From the NCBI RefSeq assembly GCF_942548115.1, contig NZ_OW824151.1:1364001-1428000 (forward strand): a DNA stretch of 64,000 nt, in the 5' to 3' direction. The DNA comes from Aeromicrobium sp. Leaf245. Lineage in GTDB: Bacteria; Actinomycetota; Actinomycetes; Propionibacteriales; Nocardioidaceae. A program made the position numbers and the translations under genes. The notes under the pieces were generated by a model. That model did no database searches, was not told where the DNA came from, and was given only the letters and a program-made list of their open reading frames with translations. Shown here piece by piece: positions 18,826 to 26,259 of this stretch (its first letter is position 1; every line of letters starts with the position of its first letter).

Positions 18826-19944
18826 TCAGGCGGCCAGCACCCTCGCGACGTCCAGCGCCTCGAGGTCGAGCGCGTCGGCCACCGGGCGGTTGTAGAGCCG
18901 GCCGGCGTGCGCGTTCAGCCCGAGGGCCAGGGCGGGGTCGGCGGCCAGCGCCGCCTGCCAGCCGTGGTCGGCGAGCGCCAGGGCGTAGGGCATCGTGACG
19001 TTGGTCAGCGCGTACGTGGAGGTCCGCGGCACGGAGCCCGGCATGTTCGCCACGCAGTAGAAGACCGAGTCGTGGACCCGGAACGTCGGCGCGTCGTGGG
19101 TGGTGGGGCGCGAGTCCTCGAAGCAGCCGCCCTGGTCGATCGCGATGTCGACCAGCACGGAGCCGGGCCGCATGGCCGCGACCAGGTCGTTGCTCACCAA
19201 CGTGGGAGCCTTCGCTCCCGGCAGCAGCACGGCGCCGATGACGAGGTCGGACGAGGTGACCGTCCGCTCGATCTCGGCGGCGTTGGAGTGCACCGTGCGC
19301 ACCCGGCCGGCGAACCGTGCGTCCAGCTCGCGCAGCCGCGGCACGCTGAGGTCCAGGATCGTCACGTCGGCCCCCAGGCCGACGGCCATGGTGGCGGCGT
19401 GCTCGCCGGAGACGCCACCACCGATGACGGTGACGGCCGCGGGCAGGGTGCCGGGGACGCCGCCCATGAGCACGCCGCGCCCGCCGTCCTGGCGCATCAG
19501 GTGGTACGCGCCGACCTGGGTGGCGAGGCGGCCGGCCACCTCCGACATGGGCGCGAGGAGCGGGAGGGAGCGGTCGGCGCGCTGCACGGTCTCGTAGGCG
19601 ATCGCGGTGGTGCCGCTGTCGAGCACCGCGCGGGTGCACGCCGGGTCGGCGGCGAGGTGCAGGTAGGTGAACAGCACCTGGCCCTCCCGCATGCGGTGCC
19701 ACTCCGGCTCGATCGGCTCCTTGACCTTCATGACCATGTCGGTGGTGCCCCACACCTCGTCGGGGTCGTCCAGCACGGAGGCGCCGGCGGCCCGGTACTC
19801 CTCGTCGGGCATCGAGGAGCCGAGGCCGGCACCGGCCTGCACCACGACGTCGTGGCCGTGGGCGACCAGCTCGCGGACGCCCTCGGGCGTCATCGCGACG
19901 CGGTACTCGTGGTTCTTGATCTCCGTAGGAACGCCGATACGCAT
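18826..19944 (-). CDS. ald: Alanine dehydrogenase
   Basis: 372 residues, the family length. It starts MRIGVPTEIKNHEYRVAMTP; the NAD-binding loop VIGGGVSGEHAATMA is near residue 172. Active-site Lys is in MKVKEPIEP and His in YLHLAADP. It interconverts L-alanine with pyruvate and ammonia using NAD(H). An upstream ATG would add 12 residues; ATG 19944 gives the conserved N terminus. The divergent Lrp/AsnC gene 111 bp away is the usual regulator arrangement (AldR type). Confidence 0.93.
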   Translation of the reverse strand: MRIGVPTEIKNHEYRVAMTPEGVRELVAHGHDVVVQAGAGLGSSMPDEEYRAAGASVLDDPDEVWGTTDMVMKVKEPIEPEWHRMREGQVLFTYLHLAADPACTRAVLDSGTTAIAYETVQRADRSLPLLAPMSEVAGRLATQVGAYHLMRQDGGRGVLMGGVPGTLPAAVTVIGGGVSGEHAATMAVGLGADVTILDLSVPRLRELDARFAGRVRTVHSNAAEIERTVTSSDLVIGAVLLPGAKAPTLVSNDLVAAMRPGSVLVDIAIDQGGCFEDSRPTTHDAPTFRVHDSVFYCVANMPGSVPRTSTYALTNVTMPYALALADHGWQAALAADPALALGLNAHAGRLYNRPVADALDLEALDVARVLAA

Positions 19945-20055
19945 GGACCTATCGTGAACTTTCGACTCGAAAGACCGCAAGAAACCTGAAGATTATTCTG
20001 TAGAGTGCATCTCGTTCCGTGTGCTGACCGACTCCCAGTCCCGCGAGGTGGCGCC
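19945..20055. promoter_or_regulatory. Shared promoter region of ald and its regulator
   Basis: This 111-bp divergent spacer has an AT-richer centre (TCGAAAG, GATTATTCTGTAG) that stands out from the surrounding GC-rich sequence, as expected for promoters and for Lrp-family binding. I cannot define individual sites by eye. Confidence 0.5.
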
Positions 20056-20532
20056 GTGCCGAAGGATGTTCGACCACTCGACGACGTCGACCGGCGGCTG
20101 GTCGCCCTGCTCCAGCAGGACGGCCGCCTCCCCAACAACGAGCTGGCCCGTCGGGTGGGCGTCGCGCCGTCGACGTGCCTGGGACGGGTGCGGTCGCTCG
20201 TGGAGCGCGGGGTGGTGCGCGGCGTCCACGCCGACGTCGACCCGGCGGTGCTCGGGCTCGAGATCCAGGCCATGATCGCGGTGTCCCTGACGCGCGACTC
20301 GCGCACGTCGCTGCCGGACTTCGCGCCCGTCATGGCGTCGCGGGCCTACGTGCTGAACACCTTCTACGTGTCCGGCTCCTACGACTACCTGCTCCACGTG
20401 GGGTGCGCGGACACCGAGGACCTGCGCGACATCGTCAACGAGGTGAGCGGCCTGCCGCAGGTCGCGGGCACCGAGACCCACCTGATCTTCGAGCACCGGG
20501 CGGGTCGGGCCGCCACCTCGGCGGCGCCCTGA
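20056..20532 (+). CDS. Lrp/AsnC family transcriptional regulator (AldR-like)
   Basis: 158 residues from GTG 20056 (GCGAGGTGGC upstream). An N-terminal winged helix (VDRRLVALLQQDGRLPNNELARRVG then STCLGRVRSLVERGVV) is followed by an AsnC/RAM ligand domain (about 70-150) with NTFYVSGSYDYLLHV. A longer frame from 20005 adds residues without family similarity. Divergence from ald suggests it controls alanine dehydrogenase in response to an amino acid, as AldR does in mycobacteria. Confidence 0.85.
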   Translation: MPKDVRPLDDVDRRLVALLQQDGRLPNNELARRVGVAPSTCLGRVRSLVERGVVRGVHADVDPAVLGLEIQAMIAVSLTRDSRTSLPDFAPVMASRAYVLNTFYVSGSYDYLLHVGCADTEDLRDIVNEVSGLPQVAGTETHLIFEHRAGRAATSAAP

Positions 20533-20536
20533 GGCG

Positions 20537-20845
20537 TCAGTCGAGGTCGTCGGAACGGACGAGCCGTCGGCGCACCGAGAGCAGCTCGAGCTCGGGTCGG
20601 GAGGCGAGCATCCGCTCGGCCCGGTCGAGCACGGACTCGGCGTGCGACCGGTCGCCCGAGGTGAGTGCGACCCCGACGAGTGCGCGCCGGTAGAGGTCGA
20701 GGTGGCCGACCTCGGCCACGGAGACCTCGAGCGCACGTCGCAGCTCGTGGACCACGGGCCGCACCACGCCACGCTTGGCCTTGAGCGAGTGCACGTCGCC
20801 GAGCAGCAGCTCGGCCTCCAGCCAGCCCACCCACATGTGCGTCAT
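20537..20845 (-). CDS. DUF503 (YlxP-like) family protein
   Basis: 102 residues beginning MTHMWVGWLEAELLLGDVHS and containing the family sequence SLKAKRGVVRPVVHELRR. DUF503 proteins are small ferredoxin-like folds often found near rbfA; their function is unknown. ATG 20845 is used; ATG 20836 is an in-frame alternative. It follows the epimerase gene by 7 nt and is probably cotranscribed with it. The C-terminal 30 residues (RRRLVRSDDLD end) extend beyond the minimal domain. Confidence 0.8.
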   Translation of the reverse strand: MTHMWVGWLEAELLLGDVHSLKAKRGVVRPVVHELRRALEVSVAEVGHLDLYRRALVGVALTSGDRSHAESVLDRAERMLASRPELELLSVRRRLVRSDDLD

Positions 20846-20852
20846 CGCCCGG

Positions 20853-21704
20853 TCAGGCGCGCGAGGCCCGCAGCTCGTCGACGAGGGTCGGGCGTGACGG
20901 TGTCCAGCCGAGGCTTCGCGCCTTGGCGCCGTCGGCCTGCTGGTCGAGCAGGAGGGCGTCGCCGAAGGCCTCGCCGAGCCGCTCGTGGACCGTCTCGGTG
21001 GTGGTGCCCGCCACCGCGTCCGCGAGGGCCAGTCCGAGGTCGCGCACGCTGGGGGAGTGGCCGCTGACGCCGAGCAGGTGTCCGTGGCCCTCGCCGGAGG
21101 TGAGGACGAGTGCGTAGAGCTCGGCGAGGTCGTCGACGTGCACCGTGGCCCAGTGCTGCTCGCCGCTGCCGACGAGCTCGAGAGCGCCCTCGCCGGTGCG
21201 CTGGGCGTGGACGAGGAGCTGGGGGATGCCCTGGTCCGGTGCGTGGACGACGCCCGGCTCGACCACCGTGGCGCGCACGTCGGCATCCAGCAGCCGCTGC
21301 TCGCGCTCGCGTCGCCAGGCCGTCAGGGCGGGTGGGGCCGGAGGGGTCTGCTCGGTGATCGCGTCCCCATCGCCGTAGGTCCAGACCCCGCCGGTGTGCA
21401 CGAAGGGCTTGGACGTCCCGCCGAACGCCGAGACCACTGCGTCGACGACCGCGTCGTCCAGGGCCGGCGACGTCGCGTCCCCCGGCGAGGCGGTGTGCAC
21501 CGCACCGTCGTGCTCGCGCAGGGTCGCGGAGAGCCATGCGACGTCGGTGAGGTCGCCCTCGAGTGCGGTGGCACCCGCGGCCGCCACGGTCTCGGCCGAC
21601 CCGGCGCTGCGCACGACGGCCGTGACGTCGTGGCCGTCGTCGACGAGGCGGCGCAGCACGGCGCCGCCGATGAACCCGGTTCCCCCGGTCAGCAGGATCT
21701 TCAT
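20853..21704 (-). CDS. NAD-dependent epimerase/dehydratase family protein
   Basis: 283 residues, extended SDR type. It opens with the Rossmann motif MKILLTGGTGFIGGAV. Acidic loop and substrate region follow (VHTASPGD, VHTGGVWTYGDGDA), with Tyr in the TYG segment. The C-terminal part binds substrate; sequence alone does not name it. It is the first gene of a pair with DUF503. Confidence 0.8.
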   Translation of the reverse strand: MKILLTGGTGFIGGAVLRRLVDDGHDVTAVVRSAGSAETVAAAGATALEGDLTDVAWLSATLREHDGAVHTASPGDATSPALDDAVVDAVVSAFGGTSKPFVHTGGVWTYGDGDAITEQTPPAPPALTAWRREREQRLLDADVRATVVEPGVVHAPDQGIPQLLVHAQRTGEGALELVGSGEQHWATVHVDDLAELYALVLTSGEGHGHLLGVSGHSPSVRDLGLALADAVAGTTTETVHERLGEAFGDALLLDQQADGAKARSLGWTPSRPTLVDELRASRA

Positions 21705-21749
21705 GGAGGTGTCAACGCCGAGCCCGACGCGACTGTTCCGCGGCGTCGG

Positions 21750-22073
21750 TCAGCCGAGGATCTCCATGAGCCAGTGCTCCTTCTTCTTCGGCTTGCGGTA
21801 CCGGTCGCCCCGATACTTGTCGTCCCTGTACTTGTCGTCCCGGTACCGGTCGTCGGGGCGCTCGTAGCCGAACGTGCGGTCGTCGTCGCGGTGCGCGACA
21901 CGGGGCGCCGTCGTGGGAGCGGGAGCGGGGGCGATGTCGGTAGCGACGCGATCGAGGATCTTGTCGAGCTCGCCGCGGTCGAGCCACACGCCTCGGCACT
22001 CGGGGCAGTAGTCGATCTCGACGCCGGACCGCTCGCTCATGGTCAACGTGGCACCGTCAGTGGGGCACTTCAT
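21750..22073 (-). CDS. Zinc-ribbon (zf-TFIIB type) protein with charged repeat tail
   Basis: 107 residues from ATG 22073, with GCAGGAGG upstream. MKCPTDGATL and DYCPECRGVWLDRGELDKI give the Cys4 zinc ribbon of the zf-TFIIB family. The tail contains short YRDDKY / YRGDRY repeats and KPKKKEHW, then an amphipathic end. Function is unknown for this family. A longer frame to 22235 crosses a terminator and the tRNA remnant and is rejected. It is the last core gene before the tRNA-Lys island. Confidence 0.78.
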   Translation of the reverse strand: MKCPTDGATLTMSERSGVEIDYCPECRGVWLDRGELDKILDRVATDIAPAPAPTTAPRVAHRDDDRTFGYERPDDRYRDDKYRDDKYRGDRYRKPKKKEHWLMEILG

Positions 22074-22154
22074 GGTGGAACCTCCTGCCGGGCACAACGT
22101 CCGGGAGGTGGTGTCGGTTCCCGTGCCCCTGCGTCCGACGAGACCGGGGAAAAG

Positions 22155-22189
22155 CGACGTGGCTCCGAGCGATGCTCGGAGCCACGTCG
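22155..22189 (-). terminator. Terminator beside left att copy (original tRNA-Lys terminator)
   Basis: A perfect 16-bp inverted repeat (22155-22170 with 22174-22189, loop GAT) lies directly after the left copy of the tRNA-Lys 3' end, read on the minus strand. It was probably the terminator of tRNA-Lys before the island inserted. Confidence 0.75.
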
Positions 22190-22224
22190 GTGGTACACCC
22201 CCTCGGACTCGAACCGAGAACCCA
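22189..22224 (-). other. Left attachment site (tRNA-Lys 3' end remnant)
   Basis: 36 bp identical to 26140-26175 inside the intact tRNA-Lys gene. It covers the acceptor 3' strand, CCA, T-arm and part of the variable region. Beyond this, sequence diverges (AGCTTT), so it is not a tRNA gene but a recombination scar. Confidence 0.85.
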
Positions 22225-22265
22225 AGCTTTGGCACTCGGCGGGTCGCTGTCGGCGGCTTGAGCGG

Positions 22266-23075
22266 TCACGCTCCCTCTTTCCCTGGAGGTCGAACTTTCG
22301 CTCGGCGGTGGTCGTACAACTCGATAGCGCGCTCGGCGCAGAAGTACGCGACCATCGCCAGTTGCTGGATCCGGTCATCGGTTGAGCTGATGTGAGCTGC
22401 GAACGCCTCTTCGTCTTCCGTCGGTGTCAGTTCGACATTAGAGAAGCCGAGCATGGCCCACCGTCGCGCGTGAGCTAGGCCTGACATCACCTTCCACATC
22501 TGGAGCGGTCCGGGCAGATCAGTACCCATCGAGGCGACAACGCCGGGATCCTTGAGCAGACCCGTGATCTTGATCGGACGAAGAAGGTCCTTGGCTATGA
22601 GGTGATTCTCCGCGACGATCTCGTCAAAGCGCGACTTGATCACAGCGATGGACTTCGCCCGCCCAGGATCTACTTCAAGAATCATGGATCGCTCGTCGAG
22701 CATGTCTTGGAAGTTCCAGCGGACCGAGCGGGCTACTCGCTCACGAGAGTCGGCCGGACCAAGAATCCAGATCGCAGTGCTTCCTGCTTCCACAACTGCA
22801 CGGGCAAGACTTGCCTCCGCGTAGGTGTGAATCTTGCCCGTCTCGATCCGCTTCTGAACCAACGCGTGAAAGTGGTCGACCGCTGCGTGAATCAGCGTCT
22901 GACAAGCGTGCGAAGTCTGGAACGGGTTGGACCGCCTGTCGTCCCTAGCCAACTGACTCCCCGCCTGGACGTCCCACGCTCCGCTGGTGTCTCCTCGCAG
23001 CTGGAACTCCTCGGCGCGTTTCCACAGGTAGCTCCACCGCAAGTGAAGCGCTTGCGACTCGGGATCGTTCGTCAT
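22266..23075 (-). CDS. Island protein of unknown function, mostly alpha-helical
   Basis: 269 residues from ATG 23075; GTG 23090 would add five residues, and neither start has a clear ribosome site. The sequence begins MTNDPESQALHLRWSYLWKR and is rich in Ala, Arg, Asp and His. It is predicted to be helical from its residue pattern. There is no signal peptide or membrane helix. HACQTLIHAAVDHFHALV and SGLAHARRWAML resemble proteins that form AbiV- or HEPN-like helical bundles, but I cannot place it in a family. Codon use is clearly less GC-biased than the core genes. It is the leftmost gene of the island. Confidence 0.7.
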   Translation of the reverse strand: MTNDPESQALHLRWSYLWKRAEEFQLRGDTSGAWDVQAGSQLARDDRRSNPFQTSHACQTLIHAAVDHFHALVQKRIETGKIHTYAEASLARAVVEAGSTAIWILGPADSRERVARSVRWNFQDMLDERSMILEVDPGRAKSIAVIKSRFDEIVAENHLIAKDLLRPIKITGLLKDPGVVASMGTDLPGPLQMWKVMSGLAHARRWAMLGFSNVELTPTEDEEAFAAHISSTDDRIQQLAMVAYFCAERAIELYDHRRAKVRPPGKEGA

Positions 23076-23507
23076 GACGGCAGGATGCACTCACGAGGGT
23101 TCACGTCAGTTGAGATACACGGGTCGCCTGTGCGCCCCCGAGTGGCTGTTGCGGGCAAGAAGTCCCTCCCGCGGACGCGAACTCAGTCGTCCTAGCGAAA
23201 CCGTCGGTCGTCAGCCCTATGCTCACCCCGTGCATGGCGAGCCGCCGCCTCACTGCCAACCCAGCACCGCGAAATCGCGCTGACGACATGCGCGCAGAAG
23301 CATGCCCGCACCGGCACCCCAAAGGCCGACGCACTCGCTGAGCCCCGTCTTCTGGCGCAGGGGAGGTCCGACCACTTGGCGCAACTGTGCGCCCAGATCC
23401 TCGGTGGCTTCCTTGCGCTCCCTGGCCAGCCTGCTCGCGTGGGTTAACTCGATGCCCCGCGAGCCGAAGCCGAGCCACTTCGCCTACTGGAACAACGGGA
23501 TGTGGCT
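23076..23507. other. Island stretch without a convincing gene
   Basis: Between the left island gene and the helix-turn-helix gene, short frames exist on the plus strand. One at 23302-23511 (69 codons) ends with ATGA overlapping the next start. None looks like a known family, and codon bias does not single one out. The stretch may hold a promoter for 23508 and a decayed gene. Confidence 0.4.
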
Positions 23508-23840
23508 ATGAAGTACGAGTCCCACTGGCATGGACCCGATCGCGACCGTCTGCTCATCTCCTTGCAGGGGCTCGCTGATGTCTTGGATGTCAACGTCACC
23601 CGCGCTTACCTGATCTCAGGTGCGCTCGATTGCCGGTACTACACCGAGGGCGGCCACCACTTTCGAGTGACGACCGCGTCAGTGCGTCGCTACCTCGCAC
23701 TCCAGGCCGAGCATGGAGACGACGCACTTGAGATCCTCCGTCAGGAGAAGCAGTACGGGTGGTCTCCAACTCTTGAACGAGGGATTACCCCGCGGTCGTT
23801 TCAGCACCAGACGCGAAGGCGGCGCATAAGACGCTGTTGA
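23508..23840 (+). CDS. Island small DNA-binding-like protein (excisionase/HTH type)
   Basis: 110 residues from ATG 23508 (GTG 23502 also possible). The core SLQGLADVLDVNVTRAYLI followed by YYTEGGHHFRVTTASVRRYL has the order expected of a MerR/excisionase-like winged helix: recognition helix, then an R-x-T wing, then a helix. The tail is strongly basic (RRRRIRRC). It is the only regulator-like or excisionase-like gene in the island. Similarity is by pattern only. Confidence 0.55.
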   Translation: MKYESHWHGPDRDRLLISLQGLADVLDVNVTRAYLISGALDCRYYTEGGHHFRVTTASVRRYLALQAEHGDDALEILRQEKQYGWSPTLERGITPRSFQHQTRRRRIRRC

Positions 23841-23941
23841 GCGAAACGACGAGCTGAACGGGCCGACGCGTCCAACTGGCGGTTGGATCATCGCCGGTCC
23901 CGCAGCGCTCCCGACGCTACAGCGCGCGAGGAAGGGGGTCT

Positions 23942-23960
23942 GGCAGCCCTCAGGGCTGCC
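23942..23960. repeat. Small hairpin after the island HTH gene
   Basis: GGCAGCCC-TCA-GGGCTGCC forms an 8-bp stem, and CTGGCAGCCCTGAG is repeated 32 bp further on. It lies in the 243-bp gap between 23841 and 24083, where no gene is seen. It may be a terminator for the HTH gene. Confidence 0.4.
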
Positions 23961-24083
23961 GGCGGGGCCCTCTGGCAGCCCTGAGCGGCACGCGACCGGG
24001 GTTCATGCCGCTAGATCGGCTACCAGGGCTCCCGGAGTGAACGCCGGGCAGTGCCCGGGTACTGCCTAGGAGGAGCGCAGCGT

Positions 24084-24260
24084 CTAGTTCTCGACGTGCA
24101 AGGAGAACCATGCCGCCGGTGCGTAGTGGTAGGTGTCTCGAGCGTTCTTGCTGCCGGACGTATGGCGCTCCACCTCCAAGACGCCGCTAGGTCTCACCGT
24201 CGCCGTGATGGCGGTGAACTCGGTTCCGTCGCTGAGCACGATGTAGTTTCTAGTAGCCAT
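24084..24260 (-). CDS. 58-residue island protein
   Basis: ATG 24260 to TAG 24084. The sequence opens MATRNYIVLSDGTEFTAITA and continues VRPSGVLEVERH, a small beta-rich pattern ending HYAPAAWFSLHVEN. It is not a family I know. A longer frame reaching 24545 adds low-complexity sequence that overlaps the neighbouring gene and is rejected. It is the third gene of a minus-strand run (24542, 24349, 24084). Confidence 0.5.
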   Translation of the reverse strand: MATRNYIVLSDGTEFTAITATVRPSGVLEVERHTSGSKNARDTYHYAPAAWFSLHVEN

Positions 24261-24348
24261 GCGGCAGGGTCGCACACCTTGCCCCCGCTTGACACCATGT
24301 GAACATCTTCGAGCGCGACTCAAGGCAACGGAAGTTCGAGGCGGAACG

Positions 24349-24501
24349 TTACGCCAGACGGACGCGGCGACGCTTACGGCGCGCGACATCCTCGCGCTTG
24401 ATCGCCTTGCGGTTCTCGTCACGCACCGCGGCGAAGTACTTCTCAGGATCGGCGAGCATCTCGTCAACTCGGTGCTCCCGCAGCTTCCCTCGGATCGCCA
24501 T
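24349..24501 (-). CDS. 50-residue basic island protein
   Basis: ATG 24501 is preceded by GAGGAGGGC at good spacing. The protein begins MAIRGKLREHRVDEMLADP, contains EKYFAAVRDENRKAI, and ends in a very basic tail (RRKRRRVRLA). An earlier ATG at 24537 would add 12 residues. Small proteins with a DPxxYF core and basic end occur in actinobacterial islands; role unknown. It lies just after the membrane-GAF gene. Confidence 0.6.
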   Translation of the reverse strand: MAIRGKLREHRVDEMLADPEKYFAAVRDENRKAIKREDVARRKRRRVRLA

Positions 24502-24541
24502 CGTTCGCCCTCCTCGGCACTTACTTTCATCGTCCATTCTC

Positions 24542-25351
24542 TCACCCCCGCAGCGTGTAAGCCACGCCCAACAGGCGACCTACCAGCGTCAGCATCGCCA
24601 CGTCGTCTTCGTCGATGTCAGCTGAGTCTGTGGAGTCGACCGACAACATCCCTGCCGGTTGTCCATGTATCGCACATGACACCGACAAGAACGCCACGTA
24701 CTTGGCGGCCTTGCCGGTCGACCAGCCAGTCGGCGGCGTCGCTCCCACGTCGGGATTGAACAGGTACTCGCGCTCTCTGACCATGTGAAGAGCGTCGTCA
24801 CCGATAGCGGAGCCCGCGAGGAAGTTGTACGTGCTCTTCTCTCGCCCCACCGTCTTCACGGCATACAGCCCCTCACCGTCATGCCCTTCCTCGCGGTACT
24901 CGTAGAAGGTCGCACGCATCCGCCCTTCGCCCGGGCCAGTCAGCTCGATCGCGGCGCCAAGAAGCATCGCGACCACTCCCTGGTAGTCGGCGTTGCGCTG
25001 CCGACCCTTCCGCGACTTCGCCATGTTCCCGAGCTCATCGACGCAGGCATCCAGCGCCGCCCCGAAATCCGTGCGCATCTTGGCGCGGAACTCGCGGAGG
25101 GTACCTGCTTGTCCGCGGTCCCGAAGCACCTGAATGCCTACTAGCACGATTGCGTTGAACGTTGCCCCGGCGAATAGTGCGTAGTCCCAACCTGACCAGT
25201 TGCCGGCTTCGAATTCGCGCGCGGCGAACATGCTCGAGACAACGCCACCCGCGACGAGCGCCAGGACGAGCGGCCAGTAGACCAGCCCTCTGATCTGTGC
25301 GACCCGGGACGCGAGCCAATAGCTGGCGCGCGTCACCTTCCCAGCAGCCAT
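24542..25351 (-). CDS. Island membrane protein with C-terminal GAF-like domain
   Basis: 269 residues from ATG 25351. Two membrane helices lie near the N terminus (about 24-45 and 56-76). A short linker (LREFRAKMRTDFGAALDACV) leads to a soluble domain. Its final part, GQPAGMLSVDSTDSADIDED then VAMLTLVGRLLGVAYTL, matches the end of GAF domains, and the CAIHG segment before it fits too. No kinase, cyclase or nuclease domain is attached. A sensor or defence-signal role is possible but unproved. It probably leads the three-gene minus-strand run. Confidence 0.65.
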   Translation of the reverse strand: MAAGKVTRASYWLASRVAQIRGLVYWPLVLALVAGGVVSSMFAAREFEAGNWSGWDYALFAGATFNAIVLVGIQVLRDRGQAGTLREFRAKMRTDFGAALDACVDELGNMAKSRKGRQRNADYQGVVAMLLGAAIELTGPGEGRMRATFYEYREEGHDGEGLYAVKTVGREKSTYNFLAGSAIGDDALHMVREREYLFNPDVGATPPTGWSTGKAAKYVAFLSVSCAIHGQPAGMLSVDSTDSADIDEDDVAMLTLVGRLLGVAYTLRG

Positions 25352-25505
25352 CGGAGCATCATGTCAGGCTCCACGGGTCGCGACCCGCACGCGGCCCGCA
25401 CGTGGTGCATCCGCACCGCCACCGCAACCGGACGCCCCAATTGATGTTGCTAGCGTTGCCGCCAGCCTCGCCAAGTCCAGGTACCGCACGCGGTACCAGA
25501 ACTTG

Positions 25506-25982
25506 TCACTTCACCCACTCGGCGATGTCGCCCTCGAGGTGTCCCCGGAATGCCTCCGTGTCCACGATCGGAACGAACCCCACGACGCGGCCAGAGCGTA
25601 GGTGCCCGGCACGTGCCTCGTCCGCGCCGGAGTCCCGGTGCAGGTTAACGACCTGAGCGCCCTCTAGGGCAGGCGAGTAGGTCGGCGACAACACGAACAT
25701 CAGCGGGCCATCTTCACGCAAGAGCGCCGCGTTGGATCGAGAGAACAGCACTGCGCGAGCGTCATCCCAGGTGTCGAACGGTTGGTCAAGGATGGGCGTC
25801 TCGTCGCTCACTTGGCCCGAATAATAGGCGCCATCCCACGCCAGCACCACGCCATGTGTGTCGCAGACGACTATCGCGTAGCCATCGTCGGTCAGTCGGA
25901 GGATGCCGATGCTGTGCTCGAAAGCGACCTCGGTTCCCAGGCGGTCAGACAGATCCCTCATCTCGCGCAGGCTGATTCTCAT
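25506..25982 (-). CDS. Island protein of unknown function
   Basis: 158 residues from ATG 25982. It begins MRISLREMRDLSDRLGTEVA; beta-rich sequence follows (GILRLTDDGYAIVVCDTHGV, VVLAWDGAYYSG). There is no signal peptide or membrane helix. The frame extends upstream to 26078, but that part is basic and overlaps the terminator side of the island, so the internal ATG is used. I recognise no family. Confidence 0.6.
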   Translation of the reverse strand: MRISLREMRDLSDRLGTEVAFEHSIGILRLTDDGYAIVVCDTHGVVLAWDGAYYSGQVSDETPILDQPFDTWDDARAVLFSRSNAALLREDGPLMFVLSPTYSPALEGAQVVNLHRDSGADEARAGHLRSGRVVGFVPIVDTEAFRGHLEGDIAEWVK

Positions 25983-26091
25983 GCGCAGACGGTACGCCGA
26001 TGCGGGTGCACGCTCCGCAGCTCCCTTGGAGCGGACGCGACTGTCCATGTGTGAACGTTTGTGGGAACCCGGCTCCATATCGGCCGAAATG

Positions 26092-26138
26092 AAGAAACCC
26101 GGTGATGCCAGTCAATGCCTGGAATCACCGGGATTCTT
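26092..26138 (-). terminator. Terminator after tRNA-Lys at right island end
   Basis: A 19-bp stem with two mismatches (26092-26110 with 26120-26138, 9-nt loop) lies immediately 3' of tRNA-Lys. It differs in sequence from the hairpin at the left att site, so the island brought its own terminator and keeps the tRNA gene functional after insertion. Confidence 0.75.
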
Positions 26139-26139
26139 G

Positions 26140-26175
26140 GGTGGTACACCCCCTCGGACTCGAACCGAGAACCCA
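26140..26175 (-). other. Right attachment site within tRNA-Lys
   Basis: 36 bp identical to 22189-22224; here it is continuous with the anticodon arm and 5' half of the tRNA, so this end holds the intact gene. Confidence 0.85.
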
Positions 26176-26217
26176 TTGATTAAGAGTCAATTGCTCTGCC
26201 AATTGAGCTAGAGGTGC
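26142..26217 (-). tRNA. tRNA-Lys(CTT)
   Basis: The cloverleaf reads on the minus strand from 26217. The acceptor GCACCTC pairs with GGGGTGT, D-arm AGCTCAATTGGCAGAGC, anticodon loop CTCTTAA with CTT, T-arm CTCGG-TTCGAGT-CCGAG, and an encoded CCA. It is the integration target of the island. Confidence 0.93.
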
Positions 26218-26259
26218 GCGCGAGGAAGAACATTACCAGCCGTCCTCGGCGTGACGAAA

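Larger units (their letters stand above)
22189..26175. mobile_element. Small genomic island in tRNA-Lys(CTT), no integrase seen
   Basis: Direct 36-bp repeats of the tRNA-Lys 3' end bound about 3.95 kb. The island is less GC-rich than its surroundings and its third codon positions are less strictly G/C. It carries an unknown alpha-helical protein, a winged-helix-like small protein, two very small genes, a membrane-GAF protein and one more unknown gene. I see no tyrosine or serine recombinase, no transposase and no phage structural gene. The island may be a remnant or may be mobilised in trans. Confidence 0.8.

Noticed and set aside
22189..22224. Second tRNA gene at the left island end
   Set aside because: Only the 3' third of the tRNA is present; there is no anticodon arm or D-arm beyond the 36-bp repeat.
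23302..23511. 69-codon frame ahead of the island HTH gene with ATGA overlap
   Set aside because: Its residue content looks random and codon bias is not better than alternative frames; kept only as a note.
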